Assembly (NCBI GenBank): GCA_963801985.1
Contig: CAWDGV010000013.1
Coordinates: forward strand, 1-64,000
DNA length: 64,000 nt
From: JABDQZ01 sp963801985
GTDB lineage: Bacteria > Pseudomonadota > Gammaproteobacteria > Chromatiales > Chromatiaceae
Reading direction: 5' to 3'
This document shows, piece after piece, positions 63,900 to 64,000 of this stretch. Both the position numbers and the translations under genes were made by a program. Within the stretch, counting starts at the first letter, position 1, and each line of letters opens with the position of its first letter. The notes under the pieces are model-generated. The model was not told where the DNA came from and did not search any database. It worked only from the letters and a program-made list of their open reading frames with translations.

Positions 63900-64000
63900 C
63901 TAATAAGGCATATATGGATACATCAGGCCCGGCAACATGGGTACCATGGGTGCATAAGGCGTATAAGGCGGCGTATAAGGCGGCGTATAAGGCTGCGTAT
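63900..64000 (-). CDS. C-terminus of a TPPY-repeat protein (partial)
   Basis: The minus strand from base 64000 reads TQPY-TPPY-TPPY-TPYAPMVPMLPGLMYPYMPY and stop (63902-63900). Tandem 12-base repeats (CCGCCTTATACG) encode TPPY units. Only the last 33 codons are in the window. The Tyr/Pro-rich tail resembles low-complexity secreted proteins and lies 65 bases upstream of the FRP-repeat gene, same strand. Confidence 0.6.
   Translation of the reverse strand, partial: TQPYTPPYTPPYTPYAPMVPMLPGLMYPYMPY

Noticed and set aside
1..64000. CRISPR arrays, tRNA, rRNA, riboswitches
   Set aside because: No regularly spaced repeats, tRNA-like cloverleaf ends or riboswitch cores were recognised by eye on either strand; a covariance-model scan would be needed to exclude small RNAs.

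Overview
The window comes from a sulfur-oxidising gammaproteobacterium, probably autotrophic or mixotrophic and of the Thiotrichales/Chromatiales type. The evidence is a sox gene set (soxX, soxA, soxK, soxY, soxZ, soxB, with no soxCD), two sulfur-globule-type protein genes, an SQR-like flavoprotein, a SulP anion transporter, a TauE/SafE-type exporter, glycolate oxidase glcDEF plus a class V glyoxylate aminotransferase, and typical gammaproteobacterial housekeeping genes (rlmG, epmA/epmB/efp, feoABC, sprT, galE, psd). No rRNA, tRNA, CRISPR array, transposase or integrase was recognised. The genus cannot be fixed from this sequence alone.

Layout. 1-8.1 kb (minus): a giant two-partner-secretion adhesin whose first 5 kb is open and whose 3' 3 kb is broken by many frame changes; an OmpH/Skp-like lipoprotein gene with a slipped signal peptide lies just upstream. 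9-12.5 kb: pgl, a TSUP permease, a degenerate GGDEF protein and the SQR-like enzyme. 12.6-17.2 kb: a lone HerA-type ATPase, then Fur-box-feoABC. 17.3-20.6 kb: a ModA-like protein paired with a HAMP-PAS-GGDEF-EAL protein. 20.6-22.2 kb: small hypothetical genes, one of them TTG-started. 22.2-26.2 kb: a LysR regulator divergent from a damaged transporter pair, an SLC13 permease with three apparent in-frame internal deletions and an nhaD with about four frameshifts. 26.2-30 kb: glcDEF. 30.1-36 kb: DUF302 protein, a C-terminal nhaD relic, SulP, rlmG, an OmpA-like lipoprotein and a receiver-SpoIIE phosphatase.

36.1-46.0 kb is the most striking part. A roughly 600-bp inverted repeat, each arm a complete sulfur-globule-type gene with its own promoter, 5'-UTR palindrome and terminator, encloses a cvfB-like gene, the sox genes and a TtrSR-like two-component system. 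The sensor has a one-base homopolymer frameshift. The right arm abuts what looks like the cut-off 5' end of a membrane signalling gene. Because soxCD is absent, thiosulfate sulfane sulfur is expected to be stored as globules, so the sgp-sox linkage makes functional sense.

46.2-59.1 kb holds CAP-domain/sprT, galE, msrB, aminotransferase-SCO-psd, the EF-P modification set and a FimX-like signalling pair. 59.1-64 kb holds a 5'-nucleotidase and a co-oriented block of uncharacterised genes (secreted FRP-repeat protein, ParA, TPR membrane protein, DUF302 protein, coiled-coil membrane protein), then the C-terminus of a TPPY-repeat protein.

Caution: frame breaks occur both in homopolymers (OmpH-like, sensor kinase) and outside them (adhesin, nhaD). 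Some may be sequencing or assembly errors rather than real mutations; raw reads would decide.
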